Positions 12,311 through 24,213 of a stretch of 64,000 nt of DNA are shown one piece after another. How positions within the stretch are numbered: the first letter of the stretch is position 1; each line of letters begins with the position of its first letter. Under the pieces are notes generated by a model. The model ran no database searches. It worked only from the letters and a program-made list of their open reading frames with translations, and was not told where the DNA came from. The DNA comes from Cheilinus undulatus (lineage: Eukaryota; Chordata; Actinopteri; Labriformes; Labridae): assembly GCF_018320785.1 (NCBI RefSeq), contig NC_054872.1:40040551-40104550 (forward strand), read 5' to 3'. Position numbers and translations under genes: made by a program.

Positions 12311-15300
12311 ACTGGTACATGTGTTCTCATGTAGAGAGCTTTGAGAAATGAAGGCGCACCTATTTTCACCTTCTCGTCTCATTGTTTGATCTCATTCATA
12401 TGTTACAGTGGAATCATGAGTGAAGCTGTTTAAATGTGAATTGCGATTAATTCTGCCAACACAACAGTTTAGAAAGGAGCGGCAGAGTAGAGGCTGATGT
12501 ATGAGATGCAGACTGGTGTCTGCTTCTGTGTGAAGACATGAGACAAGAGAGGTGAGTTTAGCAGATTAAAGTTGCAAAACAAACATTAATATGAAAGAAT
12601 ATTCACAAGATGTGATATTAAACCAAACTTGGTTTAAATAGGACAGTATATTTTTAGATTGACAACTACAAATGGTTTTCTAAGGGCGGAGCATGCAATT
12701 AAAAGATAAATGTTCTCCAAAAATTGTGTTTTTTTGATTGTGAGATAGTCAAAATTGAGATTAAAATTCAGTTAATTCTGCAGCCATCTCTATAGGGTTC
12801 AATTACTATATATTCTACCAAAATGTTCAGCAATCAGTCATCATTTATTTGTAGAACAATTTTCTTAACCTTTATTGTACACGGCCTATACTGACCAGAG
12901 TGTTATTATTACTAGAAGTCCCTGAATACTGGTATCAATAAAATCATCTTCAGTAAACCTTAATGGCCTTAATAACATTAATTTGTATCTTGTTGGTTGA
13001 GTGCAGCTTTAAATAAGAGCAAATGAACATGTTTGATGATGAATTAGACAAATACTTTTGTTTGGATGTGAATTTTTATTGTGTAGTCATCAAAGTGAAT
13101 GTGATTCACTTCGACAAGCTGGAAAAGACAAAAGATGGACAACACAAGATCTTGTTTGCACACATACTTTAGGGCAGAGCTCCATTTCGGTCCATCCATT
13201 CCAAAAACATCTGAATGCCCCCTGCAGCTGATGAATTTGAGTCTCTGAGAGTCAAACTGTGCACACACATCAATCTGCCTTCCTGTCTGAAGGTCAAAAT
13301 CAGAATGCTTTCTATGATGCATGACACATCCTGGCTTGAGAACTGTCACATTCATGGTTAAAAGAAGCCATATTTGACTGGTGGAAGGAGATAAGATTAC
13401 TAATGTTATTCTTCAGAGTCAGTTCAGTTCATTGATCTGGTACTGAAGGTTAAATACAACTGTGATTATGCTTTGACATTCGTTGCAGTGATTTTTTTGT
13501 GGTGGTGGTTTGTTCATGGTGTGTTTTGCTTGAATGCAGTAATGTACAGAAATGTCAGGGGGATGCAGAGGTAAGGAGTGTATTTTTAAAACTTGGGGAC
13601 TGACCTATGGGGGGATGTGCATAGACATGTGTTTTTCCAAAGTCATAATTTAAAGTCATTTAAAAAGCTCCACTTATTCACTGCTTAAACTTAAAAGAAA
13701 AAGAACATTAAAATGTAAGAACTGCGCAGATAAAATCTATCTGAATGTAAATCCAGCCTCTGATAAAGCCATAGCCAACCCCAAAAGGGAAAATTCATAT
13801 TCAAAGGGTAAACAAAGCAAAAAAGATTAAAAAAGGCACATAAAAAAATGAAAGTAAAGTGATAAAATAAAGCAAAAGCAAACAATCAGCACAGACTCTC
13901 AATACAAATCTATAAACAAGTTTCAATTTTAGGTTGTTTTTGAGAGATAGGATAAGAATGGTTGCCACATGTCAAAGCTTGCAGAGCTGAGAGAGATACT
14001 CTGACTCTTTCAGTATGTAACAGATTGGTTTTTTTTTGTAAGCATCTCTGAATAAGGACACCTCAGATTTCCAGAAAGCCAGTATATTTCTTTTTGCTGC
14101 AACAATGCCATGGATTTGGTAAGAAGTTGCAGTTGAATACTTCTGAGAGACACTTAGGGGGTACACACACTAGGCCATCAGTACCGTGCCGTATTCGTAC
14201 CCCTCCCCTGCCCCCCTTTGGCCTGCACTCACACTGCTCAATGCATTCAGGTCTGAGCACAGATACTTCATGCACTGAAGTCATCCACTGTTGATTGATT
14301 TATACGTGTTGATGTCTCAGTATACATAAGTATTGTTTTTTAGGATCAGTAGGCTACGTTAGCCATACAGAGCCCTTCACAGCATATAATCTTGTGCCTG
14401 ATCAGAGCCCCTCAGTTGTTCAAAACAATTTTAACCATCTGATGTGAGCTGGAGGTGAGAATGCCACAGGATTAATAAACATTGTGCCGATCAAACGTCA
14501 GCATCAAGACCACAATTTTACTTCTTGATGACTTGAAATAGAGTCATAGGTAAATGAATTCAGTGGATTATAGTTTGGCAAAAGGATGAAAGGTGTGTGT
14601 TATCCCGTGAGCTGCTTGTTGTGGCTCAATCAAGGGAAGAAGCTTTATTTCACAAACCAAAACAACCTCTCAGTGTCATTAAAGCCTTACTTTGCAAGAA
14701 ACTGTTCAGACATGAACTGGGATTCATTAGAACAAGGTCATAGTGGAGCTCTGCGAAGTTAAATTCTTAAGCTCTGGTACAATCTTTGTAACTTGCTGAA
14801 ATACAATAAGACAAAAAAATATGTAGTTCTCTTTCTATCTCTCTAGAAAAAATCCTGGTCTCGATCAGCCTCTCTCTTTAGGACAGTGTCTATTGAGCAT
14901 GTAGCTGCTGCCCAGTGTGCTCCTGCTTAAAAATATCTGACCAGAATTTATTTAGTTTAGGGCAAGATCAGTGCCCTCTGCAGATCTACTCTTTGGGCAG
15001 GTCTGAGGGAAGGACAGGTGAAAGAGTGTGCAGGAATGGTGAATCCTGTGGAGTATTTTAAATTGAATTAGTGTCTAGAGTTTATAGAACAACAGTTAAT
15101 GTTTTAAAGACAAGACTGAGGTTGGGTTATGTGCTGTAAAAATATCAACAAATCTACAGACTAGTCATTTGAATTAGGCTTCTGGTTAAAAACATCATAA
15201 AATTCACAGAGGGTTATGATCTACTGAATGTTGAATATGTTTAAGTGGATTTAGTCTCTAACTGGGAGATGGCACAAAGAAAAGAAGGTTGTTGATTAAA

Positions 15301-17013
15301 AACAGACAGGCTTGTTCAGTATGTCTTTTTTCTTAATCCAAAAGCAGTAAATGACTTCAGACACAAATCTTTTTTGCTGTGTTGTGTCTGTGCCAACAGA
15401 ATAATCTGTCTCTGGCATTCAAAAACTAAACAAAGCACAGCTTTTGTGTTGTTCTGCCTCTACCTAGGTGTCTGAGCTTTTAATAGTTTGAATCACAGAG
15501 ATTTTTTGAGTAAAATACTAGCTCTGAATTTGATATCTTACCACCAGTTGTTTTTTTTTTTTATTTGGACACAAGATTGAGCTCAGCTCAGAAACAGAGA
15601 CATGCCGCTCAGGTCAGACTCGGATCGTCACTGTGTGAACACTTAATCTTCCCCACAGCTGATTGCTCCGTCCACAGCCGCTCCATTGAAGCACATTGCA
15701 GCCTCTTCCTGCCATGATACTCTGTCTCTCTCTGTCTCTCTCTGACGTATCTGAACCCGTTTATGATGGCAGCTGAGGTGAGAATGTGTCCAGTTCAACC
15801 TGGCAATAAGAGAAAACTTCAGATTTATGAGAAGTTTATCATTTGTGTTTCTTCTGGTAATATTTGATTTTTGCTTGGCTTCCTTTTGTTAATCTGCCTC
15901 AATGTTAAGAATTTCTGAAACCTTAAATTGCAGTTTTCTTTTTAATTAAATATGCTGAAAGATCTAGTTATGAAAGTGAAACACTTTAGAGCTGCTGCTA
16001 TTTCAGGGTTACCACAGCTCCTTCAAAAGATTTAAAAGACTGAGCTAAGTTTTTAAACTTTAAAAGTACAATAGTCTTGGTAGATTTTTTCACTCAAATA
16101 ACATGAAGTGAATAGTAAGTGCTCATTTTTAAAAATATAGAACTCTGAATATGTTTGTGTATTGGTTGCAAGTTAGATCACCCAGTCTCATCCCTGTAAT
16201 GCATAAATCTACCTCCCTCCACCTTTGCCAAGTCGTGGCCCCAAAAGACATTTCCAGGCTGATTAGAGACTGCACATACTGCTCAGCTTGCAAATCTCTG
16301 CAATTTACATATTTTTGTGAAATAAAGACTGCTCAATAAAAACCTCACACCATAAGGTCAAGTATGGGAGCATACGCCAGTTCTGCACTTCACCATTGCA
16401 ACCTTGGTCCTGCACTGCTCTGGCCTCCTGATGTCTGTTGTCCAGGCATCAGCCAGGCCCATGCCCCATCACTCCAGGTGTCCTCCCAGCAGCCCCCTCC
16501 TTGATGTCTGGTCCTGGCCACAAGGTCCTGGGCACCCAGTATGCTTAGTAAGAGTAGCAGTAAGTACAAGTATGGTATTTCCTAGAGGACCGAGCACCGA
16601 AAGACCCCAACATCTGTCCACACACCCAGAGCCTGGGATGCCACACCACCTCCATCACCCTGTGTGCGAGGCCATGTCTGATCTCAGCATCACAGCTAGC
16701 AGAGATGAGAACTGGTAGACGACACCTCAGCACCACCAGCAATGTTCAACTCACCTGATCCTCCGCATGGCATATTTACTCAACAGTGAGGCTGGCCACA
16801 CACTTCAGGATTTTAAGCCCTATTTGAGGCAAGATTTGCCTCAAATTCAAAACAAGAAGTACATAGCAATGCTGGGCAGAGCTTAGCAGCACTTCACTAC
16901 TCATCATATTTTTTTGTTTTGAAATAGAGTCCTCTAGTGGCAGAGTTTATATACTGTGCACATTTAGGTAGTTGTATAAATCCCTACTTTTAGAAGTAAG
17001 ATGTCTTAAGTTT
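12311..17013. other. Unassigned DNA, weak ORF and GC-rich patch
   Basis: Mostly AT-rich with no recognisable gene. A minus-strand frame of 103 codons with an ATG lies at 13044-13355. A locally GC-rich patch lies at about 16400-16740, whose open frames are not convincing. A short CTCT/TGTC simple repeat is at 15722-15745. Confidence 0.35.
13044..13355 (-). CDS. Possible small ORF, function unknown
   Basis: This 103-codon frame starts with ATG at 13355 on the minus strand and begins MNVTVLKPGCVMHHRK. It is Cys-containing and mildly basic in its first half; the last 40 residues look like translated AT-rich noncoding DNA. A candidate donor (AAG|TATGTG is off-consensus by one base) occurs near 13168. 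I recognise no family and see no promoter or splice partner. It is listed because its composition in the first half is coding-like; chance is at least as likely. Confidence 0.12.
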   Translation of the reverse strand: MNVTVLKPGCVMHHRKHSDFDLQTGRQIDVCAQFDSQRLKFISCRGHSDVFGMDGPKWSSALKYVCKQDLVLSIFCLFQLVEVNHIHFDDYTIKIHIQTKVFV

Positions 17014-17530
17014 TAAAGGTCACATATTGTGCAAAAATCACCTTTTTAGGCTTTTTTAACAGCCCCTGGCATGTCCACAATCCCCTCAAGTACAAGAAAA
17101 ATCCATTCCCTTCCCTTCTCTTTCTCCACCTTTCAGAAAATGTGTGCTGAAACAAGCCGTTCTCATATTTTCCCCTCATGATGTCATATGGGGAGTTAGC
17201 ACCGCCCCCAAGTTCGCTTGGAAGAAAGTTCTGCCCTCCCCTCCTGATCAGGAGGATCTCTCAGGAGGGGAGCCACATCCTGTAAGCCACATCCATTTCT
17301 TGAGAGGGGTGTGGTCAGGGGCGGAGTCAGACAGCTAAGTAACACTTAAAGCCACAGACACAGAAACAGCTCATTCTGAGCAGGGCTGAAACAGAGGGGT
17401 TTTTAGACATGCAAAAATCCAACACTGGAATGTTTTTTCTTTTTTAACAACAGACTTCACCAGCATGTTTTGGGGACCTCTGAGACCAATATAGACTTGT
17501 CTTAAAAGGGTGAAATATGTCCCCATTAAA
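17014..17530. mobile_element. Dispersed DNA-transposon-like repeat
   Basis: The left edge TAAAGGTCACATATTGTGCAAAAATCACCTTTTT and right edge AAAAGGGTGAAATATGTCCCCATTAAA form imperfect inverted ends (AGGTCACATATT versus GGGGACATATTT). The interior is GC-richer, with GTGGTCAGGGGCGGAGTCAGACAGCTAA-type sequence common in fish repeats. Superfamily not assigned. Confidence 0.55.
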
Positions 17531-18995
17531 TGACACTTTTTAACATAATTGAGTCATTATAAAATCTACACTGTCCAGACAGCATGAGTTCTCTTTAGCT
17601 GGATTTGGCAGCTTTTATAGCAGCTTGTACATCAGTGCCTTTTTTTTAATTCACAAACTGAAAGGGGGAAAGATGAACAAGAGAATAAAGACATGACAGT
17701 TAAAGGAAATTTTCTTTTAAGATGAAAATACAGGGGATAGTCAGTGGGGGCAAACAGCAGTCAGCATGAACTTGCAAAATATGCAACAAAGCTTTAAACT
17801 TCGGAAATTTAGGGCGAAAAGTTTAATAAAGTCTTACATTTTACTTCAAAACCTGAACTCCAACCAAGTTATTTCTATTTTTCTAACCTAGTTTAATGTT
17901 TTTTTAATTTCTTTTTTAATGACCTCTTTCTAAAAATGTCCTAAATTACAAAAATGTGCCCATCCTAGATGTTGCTTACCAATATATGTTTACGATAAAG
18001 CAACTCTGAGATGGTTAGTTGATTCATTGTCTATCGATCAGTGTTTTTTGATTCAGTTCTGCCACCAGTTCACATTGTGCAATCCTCTCCAGGGCAGAAT
18101 GAGAAACAGTTGAACAGTTAAGGTTCAGACCATTAAAACAGCTTTGTATCCTTCAGCTTTCTGCAAATATTTAACTAAAGTGTACTTTTAATTTTCTAGT
18201 ATTTAGATATTTACTAAAGACAATTTAAAAGCTGTGATTTTTTTTCTTCCCTGTTTTTCACCTCTTTTTTTTAGCAGAAACCAGTAGCCACCCAACCACG
18301 GACCTCCTCCTCTGTGGAGATAAAAAAGTTAAACACATGGCACTTTTATCTCCACGGAGGCTGTGATCTGGGTTATTCTCAGGAGTGCTGTTCCTGCTTT
18401 TCACTCCTTCACACCTATGCCCCTCATAATGATCAGACTGACCTCTGTCATAGGGTTGTGTTCTTTATTTCCCCCTCATCAACCCTCCACTGAGTCACAT
18501 CAGTGCCACTGCCTCACAGGATGCCGTGTCCTTTAGGTGATTTTAGCTGTGATGTCAGTAGGTGGGATGGATCATTGTTCTATCCACTGATCTGAGATAT
18601 GTGTTGATTAGTGAAATATATCAAAGGTCAGGGTCTTACAAAGACACTGCAAGTAAATGAGACACCTGTGTGCAGGCGGGTGGTCTTAGATTGGAAAGAA
18701 AAAATTCTCACCGAATTCTTTCATGACTTTGGGACCGACAGGAAAGTTTAACAGAAGGGAAACGTCAAGCCAGAGGTTTGATTGTAACTTTCTGCCACTG
18801 ATGAATAATTAATGCAGCTTTTTGGATTCTAATAGACAGCCTGGTTGCTGAGATAAATTAAAAAAGAGTGAAGGGGGATTAGAGATATATTTTCATCATG
18901 CCTCCTCTCTGAAGAAAAACACCAGCCTTCAGCAACAGCTTTCTAATGATGAACTATAGAAGATTTTTTTTTTTTAATCTTAGACTCCTGTTATA
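17531..18995. other. Unassigned DNA with one hairpin
   Basis: No gene seen. The notable structure is an imperfect inverted repeat at 18309-18329 / 18342-18360, described in the findings. Confidence 0.4.
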
Positions 18996-19770
18996 TACTC
19001 CTGATCAAAATTTTAAGAACAGTTGAAAAATTGCAAGAATTTACATTTTGCACTGTTGGATTTTAAAAGGTTCTAAGTAGAGCTTCAAAATGCAATTACT
19101 GAAAACAATAATTAAACTGAAATAGGCTGTTAATCAGCTGATCAAAAGGTTAAGACCATAGCTCAAAAAAAAACCAAAACCCCCTCAAAACAGAAATAAA
19201 AGTTTCAAAAAGGACTCAGTGATGACTAGCTCCACTGTTCTTGGTGATCACTTCAAAAATTCATTTCAGCATTCATGATGCGAGGGTTTCCAGGAGGCTA
19301 GTGGGAACGTTGCTCCAAGTGGTGAAGATGGCTTTATGAAGGGCATCCATTGTCTGGAACTGATGTCCATTTTTGTAAACTTCCCTTACCATCCATCCCC
19401 AAATGTTCTCAATTGGATTTAGATCAGGGGAACACGCAGGATGGTCCAAAAGAGTGACGTTATTCTCCTGGAAGAAGTCCTTTGTCAGGTGGGCATTGTG
19501 AACTGCAGTGTTGTCCTGTCAAAAAACCCGGTCATTTCCACACAGACGAGGGCCCTCAGTCATGAGGGATGGCCGCTGCGAAATCTCCTCATTGCCAGCC
19601 GTCGTTTGACGCCCCCGCACAACCTGAAGCTCCATTGTTCCACTGAAGAAAAAAGCACCCCAGACCATGATGGCGCCCCCTCCACTGTGCCGCATAGAAA
19701 ACATCTCCAGTGGGATCTCCTTGTCATGCCAGTAACGCTGGAAGCCATCAGGACCGTCAAGGTTCTCTCT
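18996..19770 (-). mobile_element. Tc1-like transposon, truncated, minus strand
   Basis: The right-hand terminus in element orientation is near ACTCCTGATCAAAATTTTAAGAAC at 18998. On the minus strand 19250-19440 reads DHPACSPDLNPIENIWGWMV, followed by EVYKNGHQFQTMDALHKAI, and 19660-19690 reads [17 protein letters not shown]: the SPDLNPIENIW and GGGxIMVWG motifs of Tc1 DDE transposases. Frameshifts separate the blocks. The 5' half is missing and the element runs into a CT microsatellite. Confidence 0.85.
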
Positions 19771-19808
19771 CTCTCTTTCTCTCTCTCCCTTTCTCTCACT
19801 CTTCTCTC
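19758..19808. repeat. CT-rich microsatellite
   Basis: CTCTCTCTCT runs broken by TTT and CCC, at the truncated edge of the Tc1-like element. Confidence 0.85.
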
Positions 19809-19894
19809 AATTTCATCATTATTTAATGCCTAAAATACCATCAAATATGCAGAGTGAAAGTAATCAAGTTGCTCTATGTTAACCATGCAGTTCA

Positions 19895-20630
19895 ACCAAT
19901 ACATTCATCTATCCATAGGATTCAACCAATCCATCCATCCATTCATCCATCCATACATTTAGTCCATTCCTTCATCCATCAAATTCCACTTTTTCCAGTC
20001 ATCTATCCATAAGATTCAACAGATTTATCCAGTCCTTACATCCTGCCCATCCATCCAATCATCCTATCTATACATCCATCTAGTTCAACCAATCCATCCA
20101 TCCATCATTTAATAAAACCATCCATCCATTTAGTCCATTCCTGCATCCATCCAAGTCAACCATTCTGGTCATCTATTCATAGGATTCAACCAATCCATCC
20201 TGGCCCTACATCTGACCCAGCCATCCAACCAGTCTATCCCTACATCCATCTATCCATTTGTCATCCATCCATCCCTAAATTCAGTCTATCAGATTTACAA
20301 ATCTCTCCGTCTATCCATTTTTACACCCATCCATTAAGTCCATCCCTACATCCATCCAATTAAACCAATTCATCCATCACTCATCAGTTCTTTCAGCATG
20401 TTCATGTATTCATTATTCCATCCATATAATTCAAACAATCATTTTCATCTTTCCATTAATCTTTCTATTAATTTATCAGATTCAATTAATCTGTCCATCT
20501 GTCTATTGATCTATCTGTTCATCCATCCATTCATAATCCATCCATCTTTACAACCAATTCAATCCATCCATCCAATCAACCAACCGTTCATCTATCTGTC
20601 TGTGTGTTCATCCGTCCATCTGTTTTGGAT
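19895..20630. repeat. Degenerate ATCC satellite array
   Basis: About 0.7 kb built from CATCCATC with interspersed longer phrases such as GATTCAACCAATCCATCC and TAGTCCATTCC that themselves recur. This suggests an older higher-order unit of roughly 100 bases over a tetranucleotide base. Frames open in it (for example 20398-20634) are artefacts. Confidence 0.9.
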
Positions 20631-21735
20631 TTAACTCATAAATCTGAAACTTTAAAAAATGATAGCATCAATTCCTGAAAATCATCTTCCTCCCTAAAAA
20701 CTGCAGAAATGTGCTCCTGGATAAAGCAGAGGTGGAACTTCTGTTGAACTCATGATTTTCAAGCACCCCCCACACTCCTCAGATGTCAGATGTGTTTGTA
20801 GTTAGCTCCCTCATGCAGAACAGACCTGACAGAAGAGGCACTTACAATGGTACAGAACTGTTTGTATGGGGAAAAATAAGATTATAAGTATGAAACACAA
20901 ATCCAATTTTCAAACAGCTCTACAGGATAATCCTTTTCTCAGTAGTCCTTATGCCAGTCATTTTTTTCCCTCAGACCGTGGGTGCATTTATCGTGCCTGT
21001 CTTATTTTCTCAAGCATGACCCTGTCAAACAAACCACAGGTGTTTGTGACAGTTTGAAACCCCAGAAAGCAGCAACTCAAACATGTACAGAGAGCTGTGC
21101 TGTCCTCAGCTCACTCTACAAATCAAATTAAAGCAATTATTCAAGAGGAATGGTCACATTGGAGCTGCAGATTAGAGGTTAAATGGAGTTAAAGTCTAAT
21201 TTTCCAGAGGGACAGTTTGACTCATCGACAGCAGTCAATGAATAATAAATTAAAACTAGCAAAGCAATGAATAATAAAAGCATAACTAGAATAAAGGTTG
21301 GAGGGATTTGGAGTTTTCCCTGCCTGCAGTTTTAACTGTTAGCACAAGTGCTTTACTTCGCAGAAATTTCTCAAATATCTGTAAACTGATGGCTTGTTTG
21401 CAAATAGTCATGAAAGCAGTGAATTTAAAATCTGAAAGATGTCTTTCTCATGAAGGTTTGTGAGGAAAATTAACTTTTTATGTTGCACCAGTGACCATTG
21501 AGACAAGTGACAACAAGCCATAACGGTGGTTTTCAGTTTTATTTGTACATGCATGACCAATTACAACGCCTAATGGTCTTTTGTTTGAAGGCTTTTTTGG
21601 GCAATATTCCAGTGCCTCAGATGAATCCAGAAATATCTACCTAAAGAATAACTGGGTAAATACTTCTTATGCTGTGTAGACATTTCTTTTAGATGACGCC
21701 TCCAGCTGGTTTCTTTAACCACAAATACAAATGGA
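20631..21735. other. Unassigned intronic DNA
   Basis: No gene or recognisable repeat. Sequence is AT-rich with short, non-convincing frames. Confidence 0.35.
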
Positions 21736-21737
21736 GT

Positions 21738-21965
21738 CACTGTAGCTCGGCTCGTGTCTCAATCAAAAGGCTGGTGGTTTGATCCCAGTTCCTGCAATCT
21801 AGATTTTTATGTAACCTCAGACAAGACACCAAGTCCCAAATTCAGACTGGCAATAGTCAGCCGTATGTTAATATATGAGGGGGATTAGTGTTGATGGGTG
21901 CTTCGTTTTGCATTCTCTGCCATCTGTAGAAATTGTAAATGGTTGATTCTATTCAACTGAACTGA
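21738..21965 (+). mobile_element. tRNA-derived SINE, V-SINE-like head
   Basis: The A-box region is CTGTAGCTCGGCTCG and the B box is GGTTTGATCCC at about 21776-21786. It is followed by CCTGCAATCTAG, ACCTCAGACAAGACACCAAGTCCC and TGTAGAAATTGTAAATGG, the order seen in a very common fish SINE. The second copy at 27020 on the other strand supports it. Confidence 0.7.
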
Positions 21966-22101
21966 TTTAAGGTGGCGGATTGTCTATCTCTGTTTTTTGG
22001 GTTTGGAAAATGCAGCGATGTGTAGGAATTCTATTTGATGCTCTTTGGTGCCCAGAGAGCATCTTTGGTAGGTCTCTTAGTGCAGTTGAACTTAGGGCAG
22101 G

Positions 22102-23048
22102 GCAATATATATGACCAAAATTTAGCCACACCTGTTAGTTATTGTATCCAAGTGATTCAGACCTGTTGCCACAGGTGTATAAAAATCAAAGACCTAGTCA
22201 TGCAATCTCCATGTGCAAACATTTGTGATACAGCATGGGTCGTTCTGAAGAGCTCAGTGACTTTAAGTGTGGTACTGTGATGGATGCCACCTTTGCAATA
22301 AGACGATTTGTGAAATTTCATCCCTGTTGGATATTCAACAGTCAACTGTGAGTGATATTTTCAGAAAGTGGAAGCATTAAGGAGCAACAGTACTTCAGCA
22401 ATAGAGTGTGAGGCTGTGTGAAATCACAATCACCATCTCTCTGCTGTGTAAAGCACACCAACACTGGACTGTGGAGCAGTGGAAACGTGTTCTATGTAGG
22501 GAAAAATCAGGTTTTTCTGTTTGGCAGTCAGATGGGCGAGTCTGGGTTTGTTGAATCTCGGAGAATGTTACCTGCTTGACGGCGTTGTGCCAACTGTGAA
22601 GTTTGGTGGAGGAGGGATAATAGTATGGGGCTTTCTCTTGGGGTTTCGGCTAGGCTGTTTTTCTCAAGTGAAGGCCAATCTTGATGCATCAGCATACCAG
22701 GACATTTTGGACAATGCTATGCTTCCAACTTTGTGGCAACAGACTGGCCACACAGAGCCCTGACCTCAACCCCATAGAGCACCTTTGGGATGAATTGGAA
22801 CAGAGATTGTGAGCCAAGCTTTCTCATCCAATATCAGTGCCTGACCTCAGAATTGCTCTCCAGAATGAATGGACACAAATTCCCATAGAAACCCTCAAAA
22901 ATGTTACGGAAAGCCTTTCAAGAAGAGTGGAAGCAGTTATAAAAGGGGGACCACCTCCATATTGAAGTACGTTTATTTGAATACATTATCAATTCAGTCC
23001 CTGTTGGTATAATCGTCAGGAGTTCAAATGCTTTTGTCCATAAAGGTG
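22102..23048 (+). mobile_element. Tc1-like transposon, decayed transposase
   Basis: Near-complete copy. The left end GCAATATATATGACCAAAA and right end TTCAAATGCTTTTGTCCATAAAGG are degraded forms of the terminus CACTATATAGACAAAAGTATTTGG preserved at 45642. Coding starts MGRSEELSDFKCGTVMDATF near 22234. Later blocks show VKFGGGGIIVWGF (about 22597) and a PDLNPIEHLWDELE block (about 22760), followed by stops and frameshifts. It lies 0.8 kb upstream of the first receptor coding exon. Confidence 0.88.
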
Positions 23049-23823
23049 GATTGCCAAGGTGGCACCAGGGTTGGCCAATCAGATTTCAGGGGTGACCCTG
23101 GCCTCCCCATGGGTAACTTTTTTTTTCTGTCGAAGATGGCAGGAAGTAACTTGTTAAAGTTCAGATTTCAATGAAAAGCAGATGCATGGAGGGCTGCATG
23201 GGTGTGGAAAAATATCAAAAAATGCTTGAAAGAATGTTTGCCTCTCTTCAATAACCTTCTGAATTTAATTTATTTTACCTGTCCAAGAACAATGACAGAA
23301 TCCAAAGTTTAAGTTTATGAAATTGATTTTTTTTTCCTCAAAGCTCCCCTCATGTATCAAAGAAAAACTGAGATGCACCTCAACTTATGTGAAATAGTGA
23401 AATAGAGGGGTGAAACATTGCTGGCAAATAGGTTTTTATTGGCAAAATCCTTAAAGAATAGGCCTACACTTTCATGCTCTTACCAATAGACATTTGTATA
23501 AACTAGTAAAGGTGGTGCAGATGTGATATCGAGAGCAAACAAAGCCTCGCGACCCCTGGTTGGACACAGGTTGTTTCAGAGCTCTGGGGCCAAGAACAGC
23601 AGGGAGATCGAAATCTAAAAGTGCATTTATCTCTGTTTCTGACCTTAAGTCTTTGTGTCATTTCTGAAGTGAAACCAAAGACAAATCTCCTGTCCTTGTT
23701 CCGCAATAACCTTTACTTTCAGGAGCTTATTTTTGTCCAATCTCTCTTCAATTGGGTGCACAGCAGACTTCAAAGCTCCATTTGTCTTTATTGTTTCTCT
23801 TTTTCTCTTATCATCCATTCCAG
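23049..23823. other. End of intron 1 upstream of the first coding exon
   Basis: Contains a run of T at 23120-23128 and a fragment around 23340-23375 resembling the interior of the hAT repeat at 44363. The last 60 bases form the strong pyrimidine tract and acceptor ending CCATTCCAG at 23823. Confidence 0.5.
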
Positions 23824-24213
23824 GTGGACCATGTCAACTGAAGCAACATGAGTGTGCTCAATGACTCTGAGACCTCCCCTCCCTCTTTTTCCTTCTCCTC
23901 CCTGCAGCACAATCTCTCCTTCCTTGTCACTCATGACCCTTCATACTCCCCTATTTCCTTCCCCACCTCCTCCTCCTCCCTGACCTCCTCTAACTGCACC
24001 AGCCCTCCCTCCTCTTCCTCTCCTACGTATAACTTCTATGCCGTGCTGCTGGTGCTCCTCATCTTCTGCGTGGTGTTTGGGAATGTGCTCGTTTGTGTGG
24101 CGGTGTCACGAGAGCGCGCTCTGCAGACCACCACCAACTACCTCATCGTGTCACTGGCCGTGTCCGACCTGCTGCTGGCCACTCTGGTCATGCCCTGGGG
24201 CGTCTACCTTGAG
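23824..24213 (+). CDS. drd2l: Receptor first coding exon (N terminus, TM1-TM2)
   Basis: A pyrimidine-rich tract and CCATTCCAG precede position 23824, so 24 nt of 5' UTR share this exon with the start codon at 23848. It encodes residues 1-122: a Ser/Pro-rich extracellular tail with three N-glycosylation sequons, TM1 with GNVLVC, loop 1 with the D2-class [13 protein letters not shown] signature, TM2 with D107, and VYLE. The donor GAG|GTATAT at 24214 leaves phase 0, as in mammalian DRD2. A short upstream ORF starts at ATG 23831 and its TGA overlaps the main ATG. Confidence 0.95.
23831..23851 (+). promoter_or_regulatory. Upstream ORF overlapping the receptor start codon
   Basis: A six-codon reading frame (M-S-T-E-A-T) begins at ATG 23831 in the 5' UTR part of the first coding exon. 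Its TGA shares bases with the receptor ATG in the tetranucleotide ATGA at 23848-23851. ATG-GA termination-reinitiation overlaps like this can dampen or gate translation of the main frame. The arrangement is directly visible; the effect is inference. Confidence 0.6.

Noticed and set aside
16404..16718. 104-codon + strand frame in a GC-rich patch
   Set aside because: The frame lacks an ATG start. Opposite-strand frames are also open, and the composition looks like a decayed repeat.
19895..20630. CRISPR-like array
   Set aside because: The repeats are a degenerate ATCC tetranucleotide with no constant repeat or unique spacers, and the genome is vertebrate.
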